DNA of 64,000 nt from UBA961 sp049317525 (GTDB lineage Bacteria > Bacteroidota > Ignavibacteria > Kapaibacteriales > UBA961), in NCBI GenBank assembly GCA_049317525.1, contig JBMOIC010000004.1, positions 57,137-121,136 on the forward strand, given 5' to 3'. The position numbers and the translations under genes are program-made. Below the pieces are notes generated by a model. That model was given only the letters and a program-made list of their open reading frames with translations, made no database searches and was not told where the DNA came from. The number at the start of each line of letters is the position of its first letter. Position 1 is the stretch's first letter. This document shows positions 45,719 to 54,532 of the stretch, piece by piece.

Positions 45719-46504
45719 ATGAGTAATAGAATAACAATAGTTTTTTGCATTGAATATAATGGTACTCAATATTCTGGCTGGCAAAAACAATTAAATGGAA
45801 AAAGCATTCAAGGTACTTTAGAAGAAGCTTTATGTTCAATAATATCTCTACCTCTTTCTATTATTGGCTCGGGAAGAACAGATGCAGGAGTTCATGCTAA
45901 AGCTCAAATTGCTCATACAACATTAGATCTTTCAGATATTACCATTCCAATTGATAAATTACAAAAAGCTTTAAATAGTAAATTGCCTAAAGACATCAGA
46001 ATTAATGGTTTATGTACAACTATTCCAGATTTTCATTGTACAAAACATGCTGTATATAGAGAATATTCTTATACAATTTCTACAAAAGAGTCTGTTTTTG
46101 ACAAAGATTTTACTACATATATCAAATATCCATTGAATGTAGATAAATTGTTTGAGATAGGAAATATCTTCTTAGGGACACATGATTTTACATCCTTTTC
46201 CAAAAATAATCCTTCAACTAATTCTTATGTTTGCGATGTTTCGCTCTGTGAGTGGAAATCAATGAAGAATACCAATTATTATAGATTAAGTATTGGTGCA
46301 AATAGATTTGTTTATGCAATGGTGCGTTCTTTAACAGGAACCATGATTGATTATGCTAGAGGTATTATTTCTAAAGAAGATATCTTTTTTAAATTAGAGA
46401 ATCCATCTCGAAATCCTTCTATCAAAAGAAGTGCAATTGCTCCAGCGTCGGGGTTAGTTCTAGAAAAAATTATATATCCAGAATTTTACGGCATTCATTT
46501 TTAA
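45719..46504 (+). CDS. truA: tRNA pseudouridine(38-40) synthase
   Basis: 261 residues from ATG 45719 (a GTG at 45710 overlapping the mtaB stop would add three residues). The catalytic Asp lies in GSGRTDAGVHA; the N-terminal EYNGTQYSGWQ and the late FVYAMVRSLTGTMID are conserved. It modifies uridines 38-40 of the anticodon arm. mtaB ends 5 bases upstream and tadA starts 1 base downstream. Confidence 0.95.
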   Translation: MSNRITIVFCIEYNGTQYSGWQKQLNGKSIQGTLEEALCSIISLPLSIIGSGRTDAGVHAKAQIAHTTLDLSDITIPIDKLQKALNSKLPKDIRINGLCTTIPDFHCTKHAVYREYSYTISTKESVFDKDFTTYIKYPLNVDKLFEIGNIFLGTHDFTSFSKNNPSTNSYVCDVSLCEWKSMKNTNYYRLSIGANRFVYAMVRSLTGTMIDYARGIISKEDIFFKLENPSRNPSIKRSAIAPASGLVLEKIIYPEFYGIHF

Positions 46505-46505
46505 T

Positions 46506-47012
46506 ATGATATCTGAACAAGAACAATATCATCAATATTTTATGAATTTAGCTTTAGAACAAGCTAGGATTGCATATGATTGTGGAGAGGTTCCTATTGG
46601 TGCAATTATTGTTCATAATGGAGAAGTAATTTCTACTGGATATAATAAAACTGAGCAATTACAACAAAGCTCTGCGCATGCCGAGATTGAGGCTATTGAA
46701 TTAGCATGCACATATCTTGGCACAAGACGTTTACAGAATACGCAGTTATATGTTACACTAGAACCATGTACAATGTGTGCTGGAGCCATTATATTAGCAA
46801 GAATTCCTTTAGTCATTTATGGCGCAAAGGATGTAAAATCTGGTGCAGTACATTCTTTATATACTCTTTTACATGATACAAGACTTAATCATCAATGTAC
46901 CGTAATTGATAATATTTTAGGTATGGAATCTCAAGCATTATTGTCTTCTTTTTTTTCGTCATTACGATCTGGAACAATAAAGAAAAGTTCAGATATTTTA
47001 AAAAAGATATAA
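46506..47012 (+). CDS. tadA: tRNA-specific adenosine deaminase
   Basis: 168 residues. The zinc-deaminase motifs are HAEIEAIE with the catalytic Glu and PCTMCAGAI with two Cys ligands, in the spacing of TadA. It converts A34 to inosine in tRNA-Arg(ACG). It is one base after truA and one base before rsmI. The tail is short and basic. Confidence 0.94.
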   Translation: MISEQEQYHQYFMNLALEQARIAYDCGEVPIGAIIVHNGEVISTGYNKTEQLQQSSAHAEIEAIELACTYLGTRRLQNTQLYVTLEPCTMCAGAIILARIPLVIYGAKDVKSGAVHSLYTLLHDTRLNHQCTVIDNILGMESQALLSSFFSSLRSGTIKKSSDILKKI

Positions 47013-47013
47013 T

Positions 47014-47709
47014 ATGTCTATAACAGTATATACGTCTGGATTATATTTTATCCCTACACCAATTGGTAATTTAGAAGATATTACTATTCGTGCTTTGCGT
47101 TTATTCTCTGCAGCAGATATTGTTGCTTGTGAAGATACAAGAGTTACTGGGCAATTATTAAAACAATATAAAATCACTCCTAAACAGCTTGTAAAATGCC
47201 ATGAACATAATGAAAAATCAATAAGTATAGAATTATGTAAGGCTGTTCAACAAGGCAAAATAGTGTGTTATTGCAGTGATGCTGGAATGCCTTTAATGTC
47301 TGATCCGGGACATATTTTACTTCAAACTGCTATAGAATATAAGATTCTATATACGGTTTTACCGGGTCCTTCTGCCCTATTGCCAGCATTGGCAATGAGT
47401 GGATTTTCTACAGAATCTTTTACTTTTTTAGGTTTTCCTCCGCATAAAAAAGGAAGAAAAACATTTATTGATTCCCTTGAATCCTATCTAAATACTATTA
47501 TTCTGTATGAATCCCCACATCGATTACTTTCTCTGTTAGAGGATTTATCCACACATCAAACACTAAAAAACAGAAAATTGTATATTGTTAGAGAAATCTC
47601 AAAGAAATTTGAACAAGGATATTTTGGCTTACCTATAGAGTGTTTGGATATGTTAACAAGCCAAGGAGTAAAAGGTGAATTTGTTGTAGTTCTTTCTGAT
47701 TGCTTTTAA
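47014..47709 (+). CDS. rsmI: 16S rRNA C1402 ribose 2'-O-methyltransferase
   Basis: 231 residues of the tetrapyrrole-methylase-like fold. YFIPTPIGNLEDITIRALR, VACEDTRVTGQLL, CYCSDAGMPLMSDPG and LYESPHRL are the family blocks. RsmI makes the 2'-O-methyl group of m4Cm1402. Proteins of about 285 residues are common, so this copy lacks the C-terminal extension, which also happens in Bacteroidota. It lies between tadA and tmk. Confidence 0.93.
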   Translation: MSITVYTSGLYFIPTPIGNLEDITIRALRLFSAADIVACEDTRVTGQLLKQYKITPKQLVKCHEHNEKSISIELCKAVQQGKIVCYCSDAGMPLMSDPGHILLQTAIEYKILYTVLPGPSALLPALAMSGFSTESFTFLGFPPHKKGRKTFIDSLESYLNTIILYESPHRLLSLLEDLSTHQTLKNRKLYIVREISKKFEQGYFGLPIECLDMLTSQGVKGEFVVVLSDCF

Positions 47710-47722
47710 GGAGAGGAATTCT

Positions 47723-48358
47723 ATGTTTATAACTTTTGAAGGTATAGATGGTAGTGGTAAGTCTACTCAAATCAATTTATTGGCTAACTCATTAACCGAA
47801 TTGAATTATAGAGTGAAAGTTCTAAGAGAGCCAGGAGGAAATATATTAAGTGAAAATATTCGAAACTTATTGCTTCATACAGATGATATTGTAGAGCCTC
47901 GTTGTGAATTATTACTTTTTACAGCCGCTAGAGCTCAATTAGTAAGCAGAGTAATTAAACCTGCGCTTGATAAGGGTGATATTGTTTTATGTGATAGATA
48001 TATAGATTCATCAGTTGCTTATCAAGGTTATGGACGCCAATTACCAATCGATGACATTAATAATATTAACACATTTGCAACTGCAGGGCTATTACCAGAT
48101 GCTACTTTTATTCTAGATTTAGCACCATTAGAGGCATCTAATCGAGCTGATTCACGTTTTGATTTAACTAGTACATCACCTGATAGAATGGAAAAGTCAG
48201 GTAATGAGTTTTTTACCAGGGCTAGAAATGGATATTTACACATTGCACAAATTAATCCCGAAAGAGTTCATGTATTAAATGCTAGATCTTCTATTCAAGA
48301 TTTACAAGAATCAATTTGGAAGGTAATATCTAGTTTATTGCAAAGAAAACAACAATAA
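47723..48358 (+). CDS. tmk: Thymidylate kinase
   Basis: 211 residues. P-loop EGIDGSGKSTQ starts at residue 6; the DRY-type motif CDRYIDSSVAYQG and the LID region around RADSRFD are present. It phosphorylates dTMP. An AAGGAGAGG ribosome-binding site lies upstream of the ATG. Its stop overlaps the convergent YdjM-like gene by 24 bases. Confidence 0.96.
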   Translation: MFITFEGIDGSGKSTQINLLANSLTELNYRVKVLREPGGNILSENIRNLLLHTDDIVEPRCELLLFTAARAQLVSRVIKPALDKGDIVLCDRYIDSSVAYQGYGRQLPIDDINNINTFATAGLLPDATFILDLAPLEASNRADSRFDLTSTSPDRMEKSGNEFFTRARNGYLHIAQINPERVHVLNARSSIQDLQESIWKVISSLLQRKQQ

Positions 48359-48952
48359 ACAGAGTAATATCGTATAGCAGAATATTGTTCCCCAAAATGA
48401 TGTGCTTATAAATTTTAATGCTGTCCCTGAAGACTTTTTCGGATAAAATACACCTCCACTGATATCAATCAATCCATATAATTCATCTATTATTAAATGT
48501 AATAGATATCCAATTGCTGCGCTACAAGTAAGGTATATTTTGTTTAATTCACTAGATGAATAACAAGCATTATATACAATACAACCCCATATCATGATGG
48601 CAGGTATGCTATGAAACATTCCTCTATGAACCGTAATTCTTGATAGAATAAATGAAAATATATATTGAAGTAAGAAGAATGTACCTAAAGCTATTACAAT
48701 AAAGACAGAAAAATCTATGTGTGGTAATGTATAGATAATATAAGAAGTGATGCAAGTACTAATAATATCTTTAATTGTTCTTGCAGGTTTTGACTGTTGA
48801 CTATCTATATCTGGAACAAAATTACTCAGTGTGCATATGGCCCCACAAGCAATTGAATCAATGATATGTAACTGTGAGAATTGGAATGAAATAGCAGAAA
48901 TAGTAAGGCCACTCATAATTCCTACAGAGGCATGTTGTGCAAATGATCCCAC
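48335..48952 (-). CDS. YdjM-like membrane-bound metal-dependent hydrolase family protein
   Basis: 205 residues with about five hydrophobic helices. The His in AQHAS, FVPDIDSQQSKP with Asp residues, HRGMFHS and a late LLHLIIDEL are the conserved polar residues of the YdjM/DUF457 family, inner-membrane proteins thought to be metal hydrolases. The start is GTG at 48952; the ATG at 48954 is in another frame, and the conserved N-terminal His requires the GTG or an earlier start. It follows an 80-residue unknown. Confidence 0.8.
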   Translation of the reverse strand: MGSFAQHASVGIMSGLTISAISFQFSQLHIIDSIACGAICTLSNFVPDIDSQQSKPARTIKDIISTCITSYIIYTLPHIDFSVFIVIALGTFFLLQYIFSFILSRITVHRGMFHSIPAIMIWGCIVYNACYSSSELNKIYLTCSAAIGYLLHLIIDELYGLIDISGGVFYPKKSSGTALKFISTSFWGTIFCYTILLCLLLFSLQ

Positions 48953-48953
48953 A

Positions 48954-49196
48954 TTAGCTTTCTATTAATGTGAATATATATTGCGCTACTTTTACTTCAA
49001 AACTGTCCCCTTTTTTATAAATGGCAGACATCTCTTGATTTGCTGGTTGTAGAACAGTAAGTGTTGCCCAACAAGCTCCTTTTTTATATTGTGTTATCTC
49101 TGCACTATATACTTCTTGTCCATGTAAATGTACATGATATATATTCCCTTGAATTGGTGCTGTTGATTTGTCTACAAATTCATGAAATGTTTTCAT
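48954..49196 (-). CDS. Small conserved-looking protein, unknown function
   Basis: 80 residues, mixed polarity, no signal peptide or membrane segment. FHEFVDKSTAPIQGNIYHVHLH and KKGACWATLTVLQPA suggest a small beta-rich domain. Its ATG overlaps the aspartate kinase stop in an ATGA, and its stop is 1 base before the YdjM-like gene start, so it is expressed as part of that unit. I do not recognise a family; coupling is the main evidence that it is real. Confidence 0.6.
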   Translation of the reverse strand: MKTFHEFVDKSTAPIQGNIYHVHLHGQEVYSAEITQYKKGACWATLTVLQPANQEMSAIYKKGDSFEVKVAQYIFTLIES

Positions 49197-50386
49197 TGTA
49201 TAGTTTCCTCTTGTAAAAACTCATTAAATAGATTCATTTGCAATGTATCGATATAGTCCTTATTACCCCAAACAAGATGTACATCTGCATAATATGAAAT
49301 TGCACATGATATATCTGGTGAATAATGATTAGACATTCTATGAATTAATGCCTCTTTGATAGATGGATATGATGATTGTATGATTAATAATTGAGTGCTG
49401 TTTTTATGATGCAAATGATCTGGTAGAACAAAATATTTCTGATCATTATGAGATATATTTATCATAATCTGTAAGCTAGTGTTTTCTTGATGAGTGATTG
49501 TAGTAAATTCACCATTAGGATTAAATGCAGATCTAATCGTAACTGGTATTCCAGATTTAGATGGATCTTCCAGCATTGAAACATGAATGACTTTTAAACC
49601 TTGATTAGCTAATCTCTCTGCTTGTTGATACGATAAATATCGAATAGATATTGTATCTGCTATATATTTTGGGTCTGAATTACGTATACCCTCGATATCT
49701 GTCCAAATAATAATTTCTGATGCTGGTAATAAAGATCCTAATAATGAAGCAGTTAAATTAGAGCTTTCTGTGCCCATGGTTGTTGTATTTCCCTGTTCAT
49801 CAGATGCAATAAATCCATGAGTCATCAAGATATTGTAATCATTAAATAATGGTAGCAACTTATCCTGAACATGTTTTTTAGTAAATTCACGATATGGCCT
49901 TGCAGATCCGAATGTATTATCTGTAATGATTAATTCCCTTGCATCTACAAGAGAATGTTGAATACTATGTGATTCTATATAATGATGAACACACTCTAAT
50001 GCCAAGAGTTCTCCATGACTTATAAATAGATCTTGTACTCTGCCAGATATTTCTTTTGTAATTGAAACCCCAAGTAGAATCTTAGATAATCTTCTCTTAT
50101 GAATATCTAATAATTCTATATATGAATCATATCCTTTAGAATCACTGAAAAGAGTTTCTGCTAATACTCTATGTTTTTCAATAAGCTGAAGAATAAGCTC
50201 TTGGGCTTGCTCTAATAAACCTTGTGAAGCAATTATTAATGCTTTGGATAATATTCGAGTAGAGACATCTAAAGCAGAAATAACTATGAGTATTTTTTCA
50301 TTCTTATATGCTTGTACAATTGAAAGCATAGATTGAAAGCCAGCAATATCTTTTAAAACAGAACCACCAAATTTCATGATTAACAT
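49193..50386 (-). CDS. Aspartate kinase, divergent
   Basis: 397 residues of the amino-acid kinase fold. The N-terminal VMKFGGTSV motif appears as IMKFGGSVL, and the segment usually written LGRGGSDTTA is MGTESSNLTA. EIIIWTDIEGIRNSDP, the ATP-binding part, and RLANQGLKVIH, SGIPVTIRSAFNPN are recognisable aspartokinase. The C-terminal ACT-type region is short and weakly conserved. It phosphorylates aspartate at the head of the Lys/Thr/Met pathway, if active. Overlaps the 80-residue gene and follows murB by 9 bases. Confidence 0.8.
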   Translation of the reverse strand: MLIMKFGGSVLKDIAGFQSMLSIVQAYKNEKILIVISALDVSTRILSKALIIASQGLLEQAQELILQLIEKHRVLAETLFSDSKGYDSYIELLDIHKRRLSKILLGVSITKEISGRVQDLFISHGELLALECVHHYIESHSIQHSLVDARELIITDNTFGSARPYREFTKKHVQDKLLPLFNDYNILMTHGFIASDEQGNTTTMGTESSNLTASLLGSLLPASEIIIWTDIEGIRNSDPKYIADTISIRYLSYQQAERLANQGLKVIHVSMLEDPSKSGIPVTIRSAFNPNGEFTTITHQENTSLQIMINISHNDQKYFVLPDHLHHKNSTQLLIIQSSYPSIKEALIHRMSNHYSPDISCAISYYADVHLVWGNKDYIDTLQMNLFNEFLQEETIQ

Positions 50387-50395
50387 TGTTCTATC

Positions 50396-51409
50396 TCATA
50401 AAATGATATTAACTTCAGGCTCAAGAAAAATGCCAAAAGTATTATTAATAGACTCTTGAATTTTCATAGAAAGATGATAAATATCAATTGCCTTTCCATT
50501 ACCATAATTTACTAGAACCAAAGCTTGTTTATGATGAACGCCAATATCATGAACTCTAAATCCTTTCCATCCACAACTATCAATTAGCCAAGCTGCTGAA
50601 ATTTTTACAGTGCCATCACCTTGAGGATAAGAAGGTATTTCTGGGTATCGCTTTACTAAAGAATGATATTCTTCTTTGGTTATAGAAGGATTCTTAAAAA
50701 ACGACCCAGCATTTCCTATTTGAAGTGGATCTGGTAACTTGGAATGTCTGATATCTATGATTATATCAGCTATTTCTTTAGGTGTAGGATTCTTGATTTG
50801 AGCATTAAGTAAAGCTTTTTGAACATCTGGATAATCTGCTTTTATCAAAGGATTCTTATATAATTGTAATCGTACAGAAGTAATTAAAAAAGACGATTTT
50901 AGATGTGTCTTAAAATAGCTTGATCTATATGAAAACTGACATTCTGAATGAGTATAAACATGATATTTTCCTGTTTTCATATCAAAACCAGAAACTGATA
51001 TCACAAATTCAGAGATCTCTCTTCCATAAGCTCCTATATTTTGAACTGGTGCAGCACCTATTGTGCCCGGTATTAATGATAAATTCTCTAAACCATACCA
51101 GCCTTGTGCAAGACAAAACAATACTAATTCATGCCAATGATAAGATGCTCCCACATCAATTGTAATAGAATCTTTGTTCTGATCTATTATTGATAATGAA
51201 GAATTAGTAATTGAAACAAGTATATCGGGATTTTCATTAACAAATAGATAATTACTTCCGCCACCAAGAATTAAGGGTATTCTTCCTTTTAACTCATCAA
51301 TAAGTAAAGCTGAATCTTGTACATCTTCAATATAGATATGTTCTTTAGCAATTACTTTTGTTCTAAAAGTAGTGCTTAATGTAATATCATGATGAAAATG
51401 TGAATACAT
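50396..51409 (-). CDS. murB: UDP-N-acetylenolpyruvylglucosamine reductase
   Basis: 337 residues, similar in size to the type I enzyme of E. coli. FAD-binding GGGSNYLFV and IPGTIGAAPVQNIGAYG, substrate-loop Tyr in YRSSYFK, catalytic Ser in GNAGSFFKNP and the final Glu in LEPEVNI are all present. It reduces UDP-GlcNAc-enolpyruvate to UDP-MurNAc for peptidoglycan. It lies 12 bases after dtd. Confidence 0.96.
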   Translation of the reverse strand: MYSHFHHDITLSTTFRTKVIAKEHIYIEDVQDSALLIDELKGRIPLILGGGSNYLFVNENPDILVSITNSSLSIIDQNKDSITIDVGASYHWHELVLFCLAQGWYGLENLSLIPGTIGAAPVQNIGAYGREISEFVISVSGFDMKTGKYHVYTHSECQFSYRSSYFKTHLKSSFLITSVRLQLYKNPLIKADYPDVQKALLNAQIKNPTPKEIADIIIDIRHSKLPDPLQIGNAGSFFKNPSITKEEYHSLVKRYPEIPSYPQGDGTVKISAAWLIDSCGWKGFRVHDIGVHHKQALVLVNYGNGKAIDIYHLSMKIQESINNTFGIFLEPEVNIIL

Positions 51410-51421
51410 AATACAATAGGA

Positions 51422-51859
51422 TTATTGTTCTAAGATAAAAGTGACAGGGCCATCATTCAATAATGAGATTTTCATATCTGCTCCAAATTGTCCAGTACTT
51501 ACAGGAATATCATATTGTGATAATACGTGATATAATTCCGTAAATAATTGTGATGCTTCCTTAGGTAATTTAGCATCAGTAAATCCAGGCCTTAAACCTT
51601 TAGATGTTTGTGCGCACAGAGTAAAATTCGATACAATAAGAATCTCACCATTAATATCCTTAACAGATAAATTCATCTTTCCTGAAGAATCAGAAAATAT
51701 TCTATATCCAATTAATTTTTCAGCTAACCATGTATTAACTTTAGGAGTATCTTGGACGGAATAACCTATAAAAGCTAATATACCATGTTTAATTGAAGCT
51801 ATTTCTACTTCGTCTACAACGATAGAGGCATATTGTACTCTTTGTATAATACACTTCAT
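51422..51859 (-). CDS. dtd: D-aminoacyl-tRNA deacylase
   Basis: 145 residues. The N-terminal CIIQRVQYASIVVD, KGLRPGF and TGQFGADMKISLLNDGPVTF identify DTD. The catalytic-region motif usually SQFTL reads SNFTL, with Asn for Gln, while the following Thr is kept. It releases D-amino acids or Gly mischarged to tRNA. The gene is 12 bases after a 3-hydroxyacyl-CoA dehydrogenase gene and before murB. Confidence 0.93.
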   Translation of the reverse strand: MKCIIQRVQYASIVVDEVEIASIKHGILAFIGYSVQDTPKVNTWLAEKLIGYRIFSDSSGKMNLSVKDINGEILIVSNFTLCAQTSKGLRPGFTDAKLPKEASQLFTELYHVLSQYDIPVSTGQFGADMKISLLNDGPVTFILEQ

Positions 51860-51871
51860 ATAAATCTATTT

Positions 51872-52720
51872 TTATACAGAATATGTAAAAAATCCTTTGC
51901 CTGATTTACGTCCTAAATGTCCAGCAGCAACCATTTTTTTCAATAATGGACATGGCCTATATTTACTATCGGCATATCCACTAAATAATACTTCCATAAT
52001 TGACAAGCAAATATCTAAACCAATAAAATCAGCTAAAGTTAAAGGCCCCATTGGATGAGCCATACCCAATTTCATAACTGTATCAATATCTTCAGCAGAA
52101 GCTACACCTTCCATTAAACAATAAATTGCTTCATTTATCATAGGCATTAGAATACGATTAGAGATAAATCCAGGATAATCTTGAACAGTTACTGGCACTT
52201 TTCCTAATTCTTTAGAAAGCGTATATATTGTAGAGTATGTATCATCAGAAGTAGCAAAGCCTCTAACAATTTCACATAATTTCATGATTGGCACCGGATT
52301 AAAGAAGTGCATTCCAATGAATTTATCGGGTCTATTTGTGGCAGCTGCTAATTCAGTTATTGAAATAGAAGATGTATTACTTGCAAAAATGCAAGATTCC
52401 GGTGCAGATTTTTGTGCTTCTTGGAATAATTGAATTTTTATAGATTTATTTTCAGAAGCAGCTTCAACAAGTAAATCTGCATTCTTAACTGCTGTTAATA
52501 AATCGGTACTTACTGTGATATTAGATAATGTCTGATTTTTTGAATCTTCTGAAATAAGCTCTTTTTTGACTTGTCTTGATAAATTACCATCTATAGTTGA
52601 TACACCTTTTTGCAAAGCATTTTCGCTTATATCAACCATAGTTACAGAATGCCCTGCTTGAGCAAAAATGTGGACGATACCATTTCCCATGGTTCCCGCA
52701 CCAATAACTATTACATTCAT
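51872..52720 (-). CDS. 3-Hydroxybutyryl-CoA dehydrogenase (HBD/PaaH-type)
   Basis: 282 residues. Rossmann VIGAGTMGNGIVHIFAQAG binds NAD(P). SNTSSISI, GMHFFNPVPIMKL with the catalytic His and VQDYPGFISNRIL are the family signatures, and AHPMGPLTLADFIGLD closes it. It oxidises or reduces 3-hydroxyacyl-CoA. The sequence is a single-domain dehydrogenase, not a FadB-type fusion. A second copy lies directly upstream. Confidence 0.93.
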   Translation of the reverse strand: MNVIVIGAGTMGNGIVHIFAQAGHSVTMVDISENALQKGVSTIDGNLSRQVKKELISEDSKNQTLSNITVSTDLLTAVKNADLLVEAASENKSIKIQLFQEAQKSAPESCIFASNTSSISITELAAATNRPDKFIGMHFFNPVPIMKLCEIVRGFATSDDTYSTIYTLSKELGKVPVTVQDYPGFISNRILMPMINEAIYCLMEGVASAEDIDTVMKLGMAHPMGPLTLADFIGLDICLSIMEVLFSGYADSKYRPCPLLKKMVAAGHLGRKSGKGFFTYSV

Positions 52721-52746
52721 TGTTCTTTCCTTTATATGTATAAATT

Positions 52747-53604
52747 TTACAAAGTATCATTATAATCATAAAAACCGCTACCAGTTTTTCTACCGTATGT
52801 ACCTGCATTTACAACAGTTTGCTGCATTAGAGAAGGGGTAAAACGAGGTTCATTAAAATACTGTGAAGCAACTGATTTTGTCACATCCAAATTGATATCA
52901 TTACCTATTAAGTCCATTAATTCGAATGGTCCCATTCTGAATCCAGCAGATTTCATGATAGAATCAATTTGTTTAGGTGTTGCCATCTGTTCGGTAGCAA
53001 TGCGCATCGATTCATTGTAATAGTTTCTAGCAACTCTATTGACAATAAATCCTGGAACATCTTTGGCTATTACTGGTGATTTTCCTAAAAGTGTACAAAG
53101 CGCAACACATTCTTCTACTGTTTTTTCAGATGTAGAACTAGCTTGAACTATTTCTACAAGTTTCATTATCTGAGCTGGATTAAAGAAATGAAGCCCAACA
53201 AATCTATGTGGATATTTTCTATTCTTACTTAATACATTAACAGATAGCGAACTAGTATTTGTAGCTAATATTGTTGTTTCTGATAATCCTGCATTTTCTA
53301 TAGAAACAAATAAATCAATTTTTGGCTCTGGATATTCAATGATAGCTTCTATAATAAAGTGAGCATCTTGTACTAAAATGTTAATATCATTAGTACATAG
53401 TAAGTTGTTTGCAAATTGAACAGCTGCTTGTTGATCTATCTTTCCTTTTTCAGTTAACTTTGCTAATTGATGTATAATATATGTTTCAGCATTCTGTAAT
53501 GCTATTAAAGAAACATCGTATATCCTTGCATTATTTCCTGAAAGCAAACTTAATAATGCTATTCCTCTTCCCATTGTTCCTGCGCCACACACTGCAATAA
53601 TCAT
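52747..53604 (-). CDS. Second 3-hydroxyacyl-CoA dehydrogenase, paralog of the neighbour
   Basis: 285 residues from the ATG at 53604, where MIIAVCGAGTMGRGIALLSL begins; an upstream in-frame ATG at 53664 would run into the reductase gene. The same signatures as the neighbouring gene are present: catalytic His in GLHFFNPAQIMKL, KDVPGFIVNR and FRMGPFELMDLIGND. Identity between the two is moderate, so they diverged long ago and probably differ in chain length or direction. A gap of 26 bases separates them. Confidence 0.92.
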   Translation of the reverse strand: MIIAVCGAGTMGRGIALLSLLSGNNARIYDVSLIALQNAETYIIHQLAKLTEKGKIDQQAAVQFANNLLCTNDINILVQDAHFIIEAIIEYPEPKIDLFVSIENAGLSETTILATNTSSLSVNVLSKNRKYPHRFVGLHFFNPAQIMKLVEIVQASSTSEKTVEECVALCTLLGKSPVIAKDVPGFIVNRVARNYYNESMRIATEQMATPKQIDSIMKSAGFRMGPFELMDLIGNDINLDVTKSVASQYFNEPRFTPSLMQQTVVNAGTYGRKTGSGFYDYNDTL

Positions 53605-53608
53605 ATCT

Positions 53609-54532
53609 TTATTTTGAATATTGAGAAAAAACATGCATTTGATGTCTAAGTGTAATAAGACCACTTTCTATACCACAAAACTTTACTCCAAGATCCGTGC
53701 TTGCTTTCAAGGATATTAATCCACTTTGTAATGGTCTTTTAGCCTTTTGATTAAGAGATTCCGTTGTTATTGGCTGAATCAAACTATCGTCTAAATGATA
53801 GATTCCAGCAATCTTTTTGGCAAAATCTATTCGATTTATAAAGTCTAATCCTCCAAAATGATATAAGCCAGTTCTTTTCTTTTCGATTATTTTCTTAATC
53901 CCTAAAGCTATATCATCTGTTAATGTAGGATTTGATAGTTGATCATTAACAACACCAAATGAATTATTTAACTCACACATATTAATAATCCATTGAACAA
54001 AATCTATCTTATTGTGTGATGAATATCCATACACTACATTTGTTCTAATGATGGTTGTTTTTGCATAGGATATTTTGCACGCATTTTCACTTGCTAATTT
54101 GGACTTTCCATAATAAGATATTGGATTCGGTAAGTCTGATTCAGTATAAGGACCAGATTTACCATCAAACACATAGTCAGAAGAAAAATGGATAAAATGA
54201 GCATCTATAATCGCAGCAGTTCTGCTTAATTGTTCTGCCCAAGTAACATTTATATTCCATGATTTTTTTTTGTCAACTTCACAAGCATCTACATTTGTCA
54301 TTGCAGCTGTGTTAATAATAACAGTTGGCATATGCTCTAAGAATAATTCTCTTATATGCTTTGGATGTTCATAATCAATAGTAAGTACAGTAACTTCTTT
54401 TGGGAAATTATATTCAGTTGAAGCTGTACATAATAGAATATCCCAATTTGTTTCGGCAATGAATAGTCTTATCATTGCTTCGGCTGTTTTACTTGTAGCA
54501 CCTATAATTGCAATTTTATGCTTAATCTCCAT
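53609..54532 (-). CDS. RmlD-like dTDP-4-dehydrorhamnose reductase/SDR
   Basis: 307 residues from the ATG at 54532. The N-terminus KIAIIGATSKTAEAMIRLF is a diverged glycine-rich loop; INTAAMTNVDACEVDKKKSWNINV, HFSSDYVFDGKSGPYTE and YGKSKLASE (catalytic Tyr-x3-Lys) are typical RmlD. It may reduce dTDP-4-keto-rhamnose for an O-antigen-like glycan, or act on another nucleotide sugar. rmlABC are not in the window. It overlaps ispD by 11 bases. Confidence 0.8.
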   Translation of the reverse strand: MEIKHKIAIIGATSKTAEAMIRLFIAETNWDILLCTASTEYNFPKEVTVLTIDYEHPKHIRELFLEHMPTVIINTAAMTNVDACEVDKKKSWNINVTWAEQLSRTAAIIDAHFIHFSSDYVFDGKSGPYTESDLPNPISYYGKSKLASENACKISYAKTTIIRTNVVYGYSSHNKIDFVQWIINMCELNNSFGVVNDQLSNPTLTDDIALGIKKIIEKKRTGLYHFGGLDFINRIDFAKKIAGIYHLDDSLIQPITTESLNQKAKRPLQSGLISLKASTDLGVKFCGIESGLITLRHQMHVFSQYSK

